A stretch of 64,000 bases of DNA, taken from assembly GCA_014338405.1 (NCBI GenBank), contig JTDE01000445.1, forward strand, positions 116,794-180,793. The letters run 5' to 3'. This DNA is from Paragonimus skrjabini miyazakii (lineage: Eukaryota > Platyhelminthes > Trematoda > Plagiorchiida > Troglotrematidae). The translations under genes and the position numbers were made by a program. Below, piece after piece: positions 37,001-49,469 of the stretch (positions are counted from its first letter, which is position 1; the number at the start of each line of letters is the position of its first letter). Under the pieces are notes generated by a model. The model had not been told where the DNA came from. It saw nothing but the letters and a program-made list of their open reading frames with translations, and did not search any database.

Positions 37001-39143
37001 TACTCACCGTGGTCAGCAGATTGTTTGCGGGACCTGGCGCTATTCTGAATAGACTTCCGAGACAAATATCGCATAAACCCACAGTAATCTGATTTAACGT
37101 TTATCAATAAGTAAGTGTAACATTGAACCTCTTAGTAGTTCTAAATAGTAAAATGGTTATGCTAAAGTTCCGGGGTGATTCATTTTTAGTAAGCACAAAA
37201 TATACGATCAGTTATTCATTCGAGTGAACTGAGGCCCGAAAAATTTAACGCGAATATCAAATTCATATACTTATTAAGGCTGTGGTCATGTAGAGTGGAC
37301 GTCGGTATCACTTACTTCTGCAAGCAAAGATCACCATCATTAATATGTTTTTCCAATTAAGTTTTAAACTGTAGATTATCAGGACGCACTAAAATTTACC
37401 TCAATCCTTCAGGATAAATAAAATAATCAATCATCAACGGCTGTCCTGAAATCGATGCAACAAGTTAACACTTGTGAGCTAAAGTCTGCTCTCGGGCTGT
37501 GTTATTAAACTGCCGAACAATTTTGGAACACGCTTGTTGATTCCTGCACCAAGATATTTGGCGAATTTGTCGTGACCTCAGTCGTTTTGTTCTGAAGCTT
37601 CCCACGGTTCCGAATTTATTAGTGGTGATAACACGTAAATAGTGCTTCATTTCACAACTCATCATACGATTGTTCTTATACATTAATGTATGAGTAAGAC
37701 AAAACACAGATATTAGCGTTTATTTGAATGTATACGGTTATAACAAAAACCAGACTTAATCTGCATACCGTTTAAAAATATATTTTAGCACTGCTAGAAG
37801 CTTCTCTCAGAGGTGTCCTATGTAACGGCTTCACGTGATCTTGAAAAATGAAGCAAAAGAAGAACGATTACTCTGACTATAAATATCAAGAAAATGAGAA
37901 ATACTATTATGTAACACAATTTGTAACCAATTGACTCCTCAACAGATCCACAAAGTTAATGAATGAGGTTATTTCGAAGTAATAAATTAGACGTGCGAGA
38001 AGACAACTTCTGTTGAATTGTGCGTACATTCTTTTGCGTCCTGGGGCAGGTTAAGTTAGAAAAAGTTATATCAAATCAACTACACTCGGCAGGTAGATTG
38101 GCTGTAGATGATCAATTGTCATCCGCTGACCGCCACAGTGATAATTTTTATAAGAATATTCCATTCTGCCCACTGTGTACAAAAGACGTTGACAGGAACA
38201 CTAAACGTCCACTAGATTACACCTACTCGGACTCAAGATAGGCAGCAGTCATTAGGTAACCGATTATAATCGTGTAGTCTGCAACCCATCCACCGACGGG
38301 GTCTCTATCTCACACAACTTGGTAACTCTTGTCCATATCACCGCACTTCAATTATCCAAATGACTGAGCATAGGAAGCATGCCTTGTTCGCTACTTCGTT
38401 AATCCCATGACCTCAAGGGAAGCAGTAATTAACATGCCGGCTAGCAAACAACGAGAAATGGAGTTCAGCCTCCAGGTGAGACAATAGCGGTATCTAAATA
38501 CTAAGCCGTACGTGCTATGAGTTTCCATTTTGAAGACCAATTTTTAATTCAAACATGATTTTACCGATTAAATATGTTAGCAAAAAAGAAGCTGGTGCGG
38601 GAGCTGATGTTGAATGACGTGCATCTTTGTCTGTAAGTAGTATGACGTGACCCATTCGCGCGGAAACCAAAGAACAGGTCTCAACGCCAAGAAGACGAAG
38701 GACCAGAAGCGACTATCGGAAACGTGCAAATGCGTTATGGTGCCAGGGCGACTGACGATTCAATGCTATCCGACGGATGTGAATATACTTCAGCCATACA
38801 ACATAATGCCTGCTTTTGTCGTTTTATTTTCACGTGCCTTGCAGTGGATTTCGTGCGATAACCGACCCTCCCGCAGTCTAAGTGTTGTCAAGGTCATATC
38901 ACTTGAACCAAGGTCAAAAACGTCAACGTAAATAAGTGACGATTCAACGATGAATACATGCCTTAAGTCTGGGGTAAAAGAAGAAGTGGATGCAAAATAA
39001 GATCCGTAACTCTGAGACAGATGTAAGCTAACTCAGATAACAAACCAAAACCCGAAAAGGTTTAGTATCTGCCTCACTGTTTTTAAGAACATGCACATAT
39101 TCATTTGTCGCCGATCTGTTGTTGATAATTGATCTTGTAACAG
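34061..39143. other. Gene-poor stretch with weak exon candidates
   Basis: At 35686-36025 the sequence is less AT-rich and open in several frames. The part ending at 36025 (before a GTATGT donor) encodes KRLRVNYTATLMCGSLDGS followed by an aromatic stretch, and could be an exon. A segment from 38050 (after TGGGGCAG) to the stop at 38239 is protein-like, with CPLC and acidic residues. A (TA)n tract of a few units lies at about 36894-36906. None of these gives a recognisable product. Confidence 0.35.
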
Positions 39144-39262
39144 CTATTGTTAGTCAGCTGTCCGAGCAAGCCAAAGTTGATGTCGTGTTGGGCAATTTCC
39201 ATTTTCAAATGTCTCAGACGTTCTACGAATACAAGTGTTTAATCGAAAAAATACGTGAACTG
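39144..39262 (+). CDS. Putative exon, helical, unidentified
   Basis: The acceptor TCTTGTAACAG and the consensus donor GTAAGCTT bound 119 open bases (two bases plus 39 codons). The peptide begins IVSQLSEQAKVDVVLGNF and ends KCLIEKIREL. It is amphipathic and helical with regularly spaced hydrophobics, like part of a coiled coil or helical bundle. It could be joined in phase to an exon ending before GTACAA at about 38180. No family was recognised. Confidence 0.3.
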
Positions 39263-39369
39263 GTAAGCTTTAGGAGATTTCAGTTTATACACATCCGGGT
39301 GATTGGGTCATTTGAGTGTTGTATGTAAGTAAGTGTAACTGTGCGTCTCTAAATTATATTCCTCCTCCC

Positions 39370-39467
39370 CTCCGCCTAATCTGGAGTCAAGGTTGCAGCG
39401 TCAACACGGTTGCTCCATGAGAGCGTGGCCTGCATAATAATCACGGTCGTGGCAAGGATATGCACTG
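39370..39467 (+). repeat. Fragment of hammerhead SINE (tRNA-like part)
   Basis: The sequence matches the T part in forward orientation, with AACACGGTTGCTCCATGA and GGTCGTGGCAAGGATATGCA as the clearest blocks. It breaks off just as the ribozyme core would begin (GCACTGATTA). The family similarity stops there, so this is a 3'-truncated fragment without ribozyme or tail. Confidence 0.7.
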
Positions 39468-42400
39468 ATTAAATAGAGTTTTGTTATAGAAAAACGGTGA
39501 AACAGAGGTGAGGAATGAAACTCAACAGACCAATTATCTTTTGATAGATCGTTCCTAGGCTTAGTAAGTACAAACAGTTTCTGGTTGCTGTGCTGTGTTC
39601 AAACATAGTTTGGCCAATCAAGAACTCAGTTGATAAACTATGGCTGGACGAAAACGTTAAAAAACGATGATACGTGACACAAAACAGCTTCATACCCTAA
39701 TTCTTTTCGTGCCTTGAAGTTCTTGTGCTCAATCTGCATGACATTTGCACAGCTGCATTGAGAAAGAGCAAACAATTTCATGATCTTATCTAATCTTACA
39801 GAGTATAAGCACATTTGAGACTCGAGGTTTTGCTTTGTATAAGAACTGTGTGAGATGTAAAAGTTCAATTTCTTGGTTGATAAGTAAGCTGTCAGAAGAT
39901 ACAACTTTTCAGTCAGAATTCTGGCAAGGGGTAGTTTTCTTTACCATGCTATAGTGGCTCTGGCAAAAACGATATGAATCATTTGACTGTTTCGGAAATA
40001 TCCAGTACATGACAACATGCATCTAGACCTGTTAAGTATAAATTATGTTGAAAATTTCATTAACACATCAGACTACGTTCGAACTTTTTAAATTGCGATA
40101 CCGTAGTTCACTTGTGAGTGTGTATATAATCTATTTAAAGTATGATGGTCGATGAAGCGTTCATCATACTGTTTACATGATCCAGTAAAGATAACAGTAT
40201 TCACTGGGTAGTTAGATACATTTGACGATTGACAAGAAGGATTCAAGATACAATAAGAAGACTTATAGGAGGTGGTCTGCATACAGAAACAAAATTGTGA
40301 CTCAGACAAACGTATATACACGTTCAAAATTTGTATGCAACTGCCATTCAAAACCACTTGAGTTCGTTTTGTTATTAAAGCAAGTTAATGGTTGGGTGTG
40401 TATTAGGACTAGTAGTGATCTGTTAATGAAGATGAAAGAATGTTTAGTACGGATAGAAATTGTAGACGCCGAAATGTGTGGGACAAAGTTGTTTCAGATA
40501 GGTTTCCAACTAACATCATTTTTTGCCGCAAAATCAGCTTATTTTGTCTTTTTCACCCCTAAGCCAATGTCTGCTTCAGCATTAAGTCTGAGGTGTGCCA
40601 AAAATATAACACAGCAGCCTTGTAACGTTACATCTTTACATGCATAAAACAAATGAATTCCTTAAACGCACGCATGTGAATGTTATTCAGGACTATATTG
40701 TGTAATCTTAAGTATGAACAATTGATAAGATTTAAGCGTGCTATTAAATGTTATCACTCGGTGAAACCGAGGTCCGACCTCGTGCACCTAAAACAGCTTG
40801 GGAAACTGAGATGTTTTTCAATTTCTGTGGGCTACTCCTGAGAAAAAGTATGAGCTTATACGTTGCTTGCTTATGTGTTTATTTATTAGTGAATTACTAA
40901 TGATTGCAGCTATAACTTGTAACAAAGTCAGGAATGTAACGCGTTACATGCAATGTATTACAACTTGCTTATAATGTTGTGTTACGCTCAATCCATTCAT
41001 CAATAACGCATAGTCTGTTTAGTCCACTGGTCATTCAGCTCGTATCGAGTTGAACAACGATTCAGTTCACATAGCCACTGGGGTTTACTTTAAACTGACT
41101 ATGGTTTCTTGCCAAATACCAACATAACTCAAAATGCTTATGATGTATAACGAAACCTTCAATAATGGACATCTGCACTAAGAAGAAAGAGTTGAAAATT
41201 TGGAGAGGGAACGGCAGTTTACCTCTCAAGTCAAAGTACTCAAAATCCGCCAGTCGCCGGATGGATATGATAGGGATTAAAAGTGACACACACTGCGTAA
41301 TAATTTGTAAAAATATATCTCATAGTAAAAAACTCTCATTGTCTTTTATTACTAATTGTGCAACCAAATATAGAAACTCCGAAATGTCTATATGGAACTG
41401 TCTTCATACTCCCCACTGAACTGATATAATTTTAGTTTCGCAGAACAAGTACTGTATTTGACCTAATAATGTACAATAACGCCAGTCACTCATTAATGGT
41501 AATCGTAAATATGTAGTGTACATTCTTTTCTCAAAAGAGTTGCGTGGTTGCAATAAGAGAGGATGTCCTGATTTCTTCACAACTACGCATTTGGACACAT
41601 AGACACAGTTACAGTTGTCAGATTTATGTACAACAGGTGTAGTGATCTAAAGATTTTTTAATGGTGATTTGCCCGAACAAATTGTGCCAAACGATGTTGT
41701 TCATTGCAGATCACTTGGAGGTAGATGGATTATTTTTTTACGTGGCTAGGTATTCAGTAAAATCGACTGTACTACTGATTCCTAATTCTTGATAAAATAA
41801 CATCATAAATTTGTGAGTTTATCTTTATTCTAATGTCACACATATAATACGTTACTATCTGATGGAGTGAAACGATTTTCGATGTTGCTCATATGCAGCG
41901 AGCTAGCTGTTAAAGGGCGTATTGTGTACTATGCTTCTTGTGCATGATACGTATTGATTTGGTCCCTCATGTTACCCAGTCATTTTTTCATATGCGTCCC
42001 GGATTTTTTTCCGTTTATGCATCCCTGCCACTGACCTCTACAATCTGTTTTCGTTATCCTACTTAAATTTTCTCTCTGCAGTTTATCCGAACTGTTAACT
42101 ACAAAAACCGACGGACTTGAATAGTTCGGCGTTGTCTTATCTTTAACCTCCCCTTGAAACAGTTCAACACATAACAGAGTATTTCCCTAACTAAACCGTG
42201 AATAATTTGCGTGAAATCTGACAATCGGCTTGGACGCCGTACTTTACGTGAAGAAGGACAGATGCATAGGTAGCTGTTGAATAGTTTGCAACATTTGACG
42301 TGACTATGAGCGAATCACATGTTTGGTGGTGAGTGCAATAAACCAAACGCAGAAATTCGTGTTAAATGATCCATATTACTTGAAAGTTTCACACTCAGTT

Positions 42401-43954
42401 TGACAATGCACATTCAACACAATCGAGCTTAGAAGCTAGTCTGAGGTAACGATCTGGCCTGAACGCTGTATCGATCTGATTAAACTTTAACGTGGTAGAT
42501 TCAATCAGGTTGAACAATCTCAAAATGAGTGCAGTTGGACGAAACGTGGCTACTCGTGTAAAAGTTCGAATTACACTACCGGCTACGTAAGATTGCTTAG
42601 CTAGTGACGCACGATCATGCGAGCACACGGAAGCTTAGTTATCAGCGTCAAAGCAGTGCTGACTTTTGAGTATGAACTAGTGGGTCGGAAAAGATAAAGG
42701 TCATTCTGATTACCCTAATGTCGCTCGTGAACACAAAGGCTTTATTCTACACAATAGTAAAGCTTTGATCGCTATTGAAAATATTAGTACTGCCTTAAAT
42801 ACAAGTATCTTACTCAGTAGTAATCACTGTCCTGTATTCACTTTTTGCTCATTGTGATCTAAGGCTAGTGCGAATCCTTCAATAACAGATGAAACAGTGA
42901 TCTAAATAATTTTTTCTAGATGAACAACTAAGAACTATTTCTGATCACGTCTTGTGGGACAGGTTTTCGAATAAGCGATTTTGAGTGGGGTCTTAAAGGT
43001 CAACCACATTCTCTAATCCAAGCAATCGGGATAGACCATGAGGTAGCATTTATACAAAAGAAACGATCAAAAATATTTATTGATTTCTTAGTTCAGTTCG
43101 AATCGTAATTCTCTTGCTTTCTCTGCAGTCTTAGATAGTGCTTGCTTCTGGTGGTCAAAATGAACGGTGTACATTTTTTTGTTAGCACTCATCAACCATT
43201 AGGATATTGAGCGGTCTTAAAGTGTACTCTTACAAATCTTTAGCCTGAGGTACGCTGAGGTCACGATTCAGTTACCTTTGCTGGTTTAAGCTGATCTCTA
43301 GATAACTCCTTATCCCAAGACATTTCAGCAGCATCATAGGCGAGGTTATAGTGGACTACTTTGGTCGAGCTGCAATGTGGTTATCATCAGGGTCTATACC
43401 AGGTCTTTCGCAGGATTAGACCACAATGTTTAGTCAAATTTGCAACACCGTTTAAACTTGCCGATGCAGGGCAGAAACGCACCATCTTCATCATATCTGA
43501 GTGCTCATGATTAAATGGTAATTTTGATGCTAACAAGACAGCTCTACTGCAACGTTCTCACTGACATTTTTAAGCACACCAAACAGCATGGCGTCGTTGA
43601 ACCAACAGCAGATTTTAATAGTCAGCAATCGTTCTGCCGCAGGAAGGAAGCGATTGTGTTCCACATTCCCATAAAACACAATGACGACGGTGGAAACGCC
43701 TGAGCGTGTGTATAATTCCAGGCCCCTGTATTTCAAGTACCGTATTTCAACACAGGAGGCAGTATGTCAAACACAGATTGCCAGTTATATCTCAGTAGCG
43801 GGCATGAATTAATCAGGAAACGGCAAGTTATGGTTGGCTTCGTCTTAATAAGAACTGCAAAATCTTTCCTCATGATTAGTGAATTCATTGTATGCCACTG
43901 TTTTTACTCGTTTTCTCTTGTCATTTACTCAACTAATAAAAAATACGAAACTAG
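39468..43954. other. Gene-poor stretch; one 141-codon open frame
   Basis: The plus frame 40222-40647 is open for 141 codons and contains protein-like parts (FVCNCHSKPLEFVLLLKQV, MKMKECLVRIEIVDAEMC). AG/GT sites could delimit smaller exons, but no domain is recognised. At about 40758-40783 a CTCGG/CCGAG hairpin and a CGAGGT/ACCTCG hairpin share bases. Opposite-strand open frames at 41062-41419 and 43515-43736 overlap and are likely chance. Confidence 0.35.
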
Positions 43955-44110
43955 CTTACTACCCACAAAAGGAATGGAAGCAATTATAAGACGGCACTCG
44001 CTACCAAACAGTTCAGACATGGCAAGAGAAAAATACGTAGTAACTTGTGAGAAGATGTCGCAGCAGTTGGGTAATTTTTTCACGAGATATGCTGGAAAAG
44101 AGTTAAACAG
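43955..44110 (+). CDS. Putative symmetric exon, unidentified
   Basis: An ACGAAACTAG acceptor and a GTAGTT donor bound 156 open bases (phase 2 to phase 2). The peptide holds RRHSLPNSS, a basic Ser/Pro stretch resembling a phosphorylation site, followed by a helical AREKYVVTCEKMSQQLGNFF. A cytosolic regulatory protein is possible, but I cannot assign a family. The frame extends upstream to 43764, so the true 5' limit is uncertain. Confidence 0.27.
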
Positions 44111-45585
44111 GTAGTTGTTAATAGAGGTTTTGCTATACCAAATATTCTTATCAACAAGGGTCACCCATTTCCTGTTAAAAGTGAATTTGGCAAACAGCTA
44201 ACAGCATCGGTCCGAGTTCCATATATAATGAGTACCAAGCGGCTGAATGATAGGAGAAAACTGGGCAAACAATTTGGTTAAGGGGAAAAGGTTGTAAGTC
44301 CACCAACTATTTGGGTGTATTTGCTTGGGACTTGTGAAAATTGATTTTATTATCACGATCTGGCCATATCAAAACGAGGGATGAAATAATTATTTCAAAA
44401 AGCCATTCAACTTAACCAAACCGTGTTGTGTAGCAGACGAGATCTTAAATTTCAGCTACCGCACACTTGATTAGTCTGCATCAGTAGCCTAAATCACTGT
44501 AATGGCTAGGCTGTTTAAATGTTGCAGGGCCATAGGTTCAGAAAACATTTTATCGTAACTTTCAGATTAGTGACAAGAAACTGGTAACAAGGCTGTTAGT
44601 GCATCTTCGGACTTTGTGGACAATTGGTGAGGTGCCCCATGATTGGTGTACAAAGGAAGTTATTTACTTTTTTATAAAATGGACTCAAACCCCACGTGAC
44701 AGTGATAGCAAAATTAGAATCGTCTTTGCTAGATAAATCAATCATTGGCCTGGTAATATTGATTTAGATTTGACTGTGGACACATTTACCATAATTTTCG
44801 GGCAACAGTATGGTTTTGGGAGAATGGTGATCATTTATGAAAGAAATGAACAAATACACGTAACTACAATGGAATCGAGTGAATGTAAATAAGTCTAATC
44901 TCATAACCATTTATCAGCAACAAAAATCTTCCTTCATTTCCAAGCTAAATATTTAGGGCGATTTCAGAGAATAAATGGACAACGACTCGGGACTACAATT
45001 CAGGTTATCTACGTTTTCGACAAAGGTGTAACACACTGTTTCTTGTGCTAAAACATCCTGCTTAAGCAATTCATTTTTGAATAGCTGGTTAACACGTTTG
45101 TTATATTTTTGTGGACTTGTCGTTCTAGTGGATCTTGTGGTTAAGAAGGTTACGAACAGAAACTCGTTTTCAGTGTTTTGACCATCAGACCAATTAGAAC
45201 AAAGCAAATATAAAAACAGTAACCCGACTGAGTAAGAAAATCGATCCGTGAGGTTTACGTACTGTCTACTGATGATTAAACAGTAATTTTTCCAAATGGC
45301 GTTTGACTATTTGTGTACCAAGGAAATTAAAGTATCGCAAGGACTTCTTCCAAGCACAGAGATCAAAGTGTGCAATCAACTTTGGCAAACCTTATCATCA
45401 AAATTCTTATCGTTCCCGATCGACTATTTGACGTTCAGTTGATGACATTCCAATCGACGTTTTCACAGATAGAATGATTACAGCCGACTAAATGAGCAAC
45501 AATCGCGCCTGAAGCCGTTTTATTCGCACCGCTGTTCAAACTCGCAGAATGCTGTTCATACACTTTATCACACATCGCCTTATAG
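44111..45585. other. Gene-poor stretch
   Basis: A minus-strand frame at 44953-45207 is protein-like (Asn/Thr/Lys rich, with a helical KRVNQLFKNELLKQDVL) and has an upstream CTTACTCAG acceptor. It could be an exon of a minus-strand gene; otherwise nothing is seen. Confidence 0.35.
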
Positions 45586-45665
45586 CAGGACCAATGTATG
45601 ATGCCCGACATAAGCAATCAAATGAGCACACACGGGAGGTTATTGTAGCAAATAGAAGATTTCTT
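45586..45665 (+). CDS. Putative short exon, unidentified
   Basis: A CGCCTTATAG acceptor and a GTGAGTTG donor bound 80 open bases, giving a polar peptide (DARHKQSNEHTREVIVANRR) with no recognisable motif. A second possible exon follows at 45784-45901, between TTTTAG and GTAAGAAC, but its phase does not match this one. Confidence 0.25.
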
Positions 45666-47682
45666 GTGAGTTGTGACATGACAATACAGTTGAAAAGAAT
45701 ATTTCTTAAATTTTGTTACAAAGCATGTTTTATCAAAAATAACAGACAACGTCTTGCAAGGTAATTCGACCCACCCGTTTTAGTAATGACTGACAGCGTT
45801 CAGTATGAAGTGTGTTTCATAAATAAGTCATCTTGTGAAGAAATTAAACCAAAACCGACAGAAAATAAACGAAAATTACCAAAATTACACTCTGAGTTTT
45901 ATTGTAAGAACTTGATAGCAGTCAGGGTCGTGGTCATTTCGACTGACATCAGTGAAATCAATCAGTAACGGTTCTATCATATTGCAAAAAAAAATATATG
46001 TAAATCTTCTATTAAGAGTCAAGATGTATTGAGCATAGGTGCCAAAACGGATTAAGACAACTGCTATTTGTTCTAGTAACCAGGTTATAAACGGACACTT
46101 AAAACGGGATATTTGGTAAGGTAAGTCAGACATCATTGAAGTACTCATGGCCCAGGTCTGTTTACTCGACAAAACAAGCACTTTTTGTACATTCTCAGCT
46201 AACTGGTCTGAGGTGAATAATTAATTGATTTCGACTTGCTATACTGAAACAAAAATACTCACTAGTATGTTAACCATATCACGTTTCATGTCATTTTAGA
46301 AACTTGGTCTCCGTGCTCAGAATATATGTAATCGAAGATTTTGTGAGAGATTGCAACCAATTCAAATCGGTTGAATTAGTTTTATTCACTGTTTAACCCA
46401 GTCATCTTAAACGTTGAGTACACCTGAGGAAACAGATAGGCGAATGTTATAACCTACTCACATACTTTTACTCAAGTGTGATTGTCTGTTTACAAAACTT
46501 CAGGCCCTAACCCTTGTTTCGGTTCTATTTCTGAACTAGCACTTGCTTATTTTCGTTTGTTTTTATGGTTGATGATCAACAGTGTTACCCATCCATGTAT
46601 TTTTGCGGATTATGTCTGAAGCGTCACCAATTTAAATGAAAAGCGAGAAGTAGGAATTCAAGTGTTGCTCTACAATGTACACTTTATCAAACACAATATT
46701 CTTTTATTTTACTATGTACCGTTCCGTTTCAAGAAACATTCTATTTATCTTTTATGCACGGTTAATGTGATTCGGTGATTTGAGGATTGGAGCAAAACTT
46801 AACGTTGTTTCCGAAATACAGGCAATGCATTAATTCTAAAATATATTCCTAATCCCAATGTAATTTACCGTACAGCTGATTAGGATGATTGATGCTCTTC
46901 TACGAATGAACTATTGAAAATGGGAACTATTCTAACCTGTACTCATCCATTTTAGTTATCAGTGACGAACAGAACAACGACAACATCTTGCCCATTTTTC
47001 TGTTTCATCAGACTTGTAACTGTCCACATGGTTCACACTACACTCCGAATTACTTCCAGAATACACTCTTTTATGTGTTTGGTTAATAGGCTGCGTTTTT
47101 GATTCAATTACGCAAGTTTGGACAGAAATTTAAGACAAATGACGGTTAACAGGGGCAATATGAACATCCTTTAGAAACAACATATTTTTTCACAAATCTA
47201 GCTGCCTACGATGGCTTGAGTGAAAAACTGAAAATTTTATCTCTTATGAGCAATTTGTGATCAAAATTTGTGATGAAAGTTCTGAAGTACCGTAAACTTG
47301 TCTTCGGGAACACCACTCTTGAGACATAATATATAATGGCAGTTTTTCATTCTATGAAATCAGTCGTCTAATTCGATAAATAGTTTGGATGCAACTAATA
47401 CATTTTGACTAGCGAATGAATAAAATTCACAAGTTAACCGCCGGATATAGGCTAATGTTAGTATTCTTTTGACATTCTTAAGTTTGCATTCGAACAATAC
47501 TCCTGCTGACATCAAACATGAAGCGTAATGACGAGTTATACATCTGAATTGCTAGTACTTCAGTTAAAGCTCTTTGGTTGGTGATCACATATTTTCTCAC
47601 ATAAAAAAGGAGTGAAATCACATGAGTTTAACGTAACTGTACGAATACTACACTGACGTTACATTTGTAATTCAGAACTCAC
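45666..47682. other. Gene-free stretch
   Basis: Besides the weak plus frame near 45786-45968 and the opposing minus frame at 45885-46181, nothing is seen. Confidence 0.4.
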
Positions 47683-48010
47683 AATCACATTGAATTTATC
47701 TACAGCTTTCATCCCAGTGTTAAGTTCACTACTGAAATTGAGGAGGACAATTAGTTGACATTTATGGGCGTTCTGTCTACCATACGTAAATACAGCTGTT
47801 TTCCTAGAAGTATCACACGAAAAATAGGTGTGGACTGGTAAACTGTCCCACTTCAAAATTGTTGTATTAGTTAAATTCAAGTGTATTTTCGTGCAAACAT
47901 CACGCCGTAGAGTTGTAAGATCTGGTCGCGTGAATTTATGCCCGAAGAGCTCAATTTCATCCTTCAGATTTTCATTGAAAATGGTTATTCCGTGCGTTCC
48001 ATCGTAAAGC
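47683..48010 (-). CDS. Putative internal exon, extracellular-like, unidentified
   Basis: On the minus strand the acceptor GATTTGTTTTTAAG and the consensus donor GTGAGTT bound 328 bases that are open in one frame (one base plus 109 codons). The peptide starts LYDGTHGITIFNENL and contains two NxT sequons close together, two Cys, and alternating hydrophobic stretches suggesting beta strands, as expected of an ectodomain. The LYDG start recalls a CUB-type strand, but the later CUB landmarks are absent, so no family is assigned. Strong splice sites at both ends and good composition make this one of the better exon candidates. Confidence 0.37.
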
Positions 48011-48744
48011 CTTAAAAACAAATCAACGACCGATCAGCCGTCACATCCTTATCTTGCAGGCCGGCGTATATATCTTCACCCTACAAGAGTGATATTTTGG
48101 CACTCTTGATAATACGAAGGAAGAAGTGAGCTTTCAGTCGCATGTATATGTTAGCCAAGTTCATTGTATCTCATTTAACAACGCGCATGCCTTCAACTCC
48201 AAAAAAAGATCCAATGCCATCACTTGTAAAATCAAGCTTTATTTATTAATCAACCCATACATATGTAGTTCAGCATCTAGACCATACATGGAGGGTACTA
48301 CACAGTTTAATCTGGAAAGACATCTTGAAGTGGCTCCCGAATACCAGAACTTGAATGACTAAGTGTGTAATGACACAACAATTGTTTGTTGGATTGTAGG
48401 CGAACACATCTCAACATTTTTCGAGACATTAGCTTCACCCCCTAAAAAATTATCTTTGTGCGTCCAAGAGAAGATGGTAGTGGACTTAACACTTGCTTGG
48501 TAATAGATTGTGAAGCGGCCGAAATGTTTGTTTTTGTGGATTGTATAGCCGCGCGACAGTAAATTGCCTCTATATTGATATCTAAAAACAAATACTGTAA
48601 AGCAAAGTCCGCATAGTATACGTTAAAATTTCAAAAGTTGCCAGCTATGAAACGCGTGTTAATGGAATTTTACTCTCTGTATCTTTGACTTTGCTTCCAA
48701 AGTCAATATCTTTTCAGGGAGGCGGGCTTTGTTTCACAAATGAG
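48011..48744. other. Gene-free stretch
   Basis: A plus frame at 48126-48362 shows no recognisable motif; nothing else is seen. Confidence 0.4.
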
Positions 48745-48884
48745 TGATAAAATTTGGTAGAGCAGACAAAAACGTAAATGCGCACGATTTATGGCCTGGC
48801 AAATTTCTCTGCATATTATCAAGTGCGTACTACAGGCCATAAATCGTGCGCATTTACGTTTTTGACTGCTCTGATAAAATTTGG
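48745..48884. mobile_element. 114-bp foldback element with 13-bp flanking direct repeats
   Basis: Arms at about 48759-48798 and 48833-48872 are inverted copies over 40 bases with one mismatch, separated by a 34-base loop. The pair is flanked on both sides by TGATAAAATTTGG (48745-48757 and 48872-48884), which looks like a target-site duplication. With no room for a protein, it would be a MITE-like or snap-back element. The open frames crossing it on both strands are by-products of the inverted repeat. Confidence 0.8.
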
Positions 48885-49253
48885 GTTTCAAATTTACACA
48901 ATCCCCAGTAAACCGTTCAGAATTTTTATAACGCTGAATGTCAATAATGATAGGGAGTGTACAGACCATATTACGAATCTTAGGCAGTAAAGGTTGTTTT
49001 ACGTTCAGTCGCAGCGGAATAAACTCGATTCCACTGTTCTCTATAAACGAAACTATGCTTCGAAGATCTACTGGTGGTAGTATACTATCGGCGTGCCAGA
49101 GGACTCCCGAATAAATATCAGGTTGTTTTTTTACTGTCTGGTAACAGGTTTCAACAAAAGATATTCATGATATGGGGTCTCAAGTGTGCAGGGCTTAGAT
49201 CACCTGAAGTGAACACAGTCAATTCTAAACTGGTAAGTATGTGCCTGATTTAG

Positions 49254-49469
49254 AACCACCTTTGTCAAGCGTTCATTTTATTCAAGAGATTTCAAATGTA
49301 ATAGATAAAAACCCTGCACCAGAAAACGTTTTAGATTTAATACAAAAGACTATATCGAAATATGTCAAAAGCATTTTACCCAAGAATTTGACTATTTTAA
49401 ATCTCGTGTTGCGACGTAAAAGTCTCTATATAATAGGCAGGAGGTGTGGTTTAAAACTGAGGTTGAAAG
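49254..49469 (+). CDS. Putative exon, helical and basic, unidentified
   Basis: A CCTGATTTAG acceptor and a GTGGAAA donor bound 216 open bases (two bases, 71 codons, one base). The peptide begins PPLSSVHFIQEISNVID, continues with an amphipathic helix (ENVLDLIQKTISKYV) and ends basic. It looks like genuine protein sequence, possibly a helical-repeat protein. A GTAAGTATG donor just upstream at 49231 may belong to a preceding exon. No family was recognised. Confidence 0.32.

Noticed and set aside
40222..40647. Single 141-codon gene
   Set aside because: No start context, no recognisable domain, and length is not far from chance expectation; kept only as a note.
48703..48990. Overlapping 88- and 70-codon frames on opposite strands
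   Set aside because: They are produced by the inverted repeat of the foldback element; the shared peptide is a mirror of the arms.
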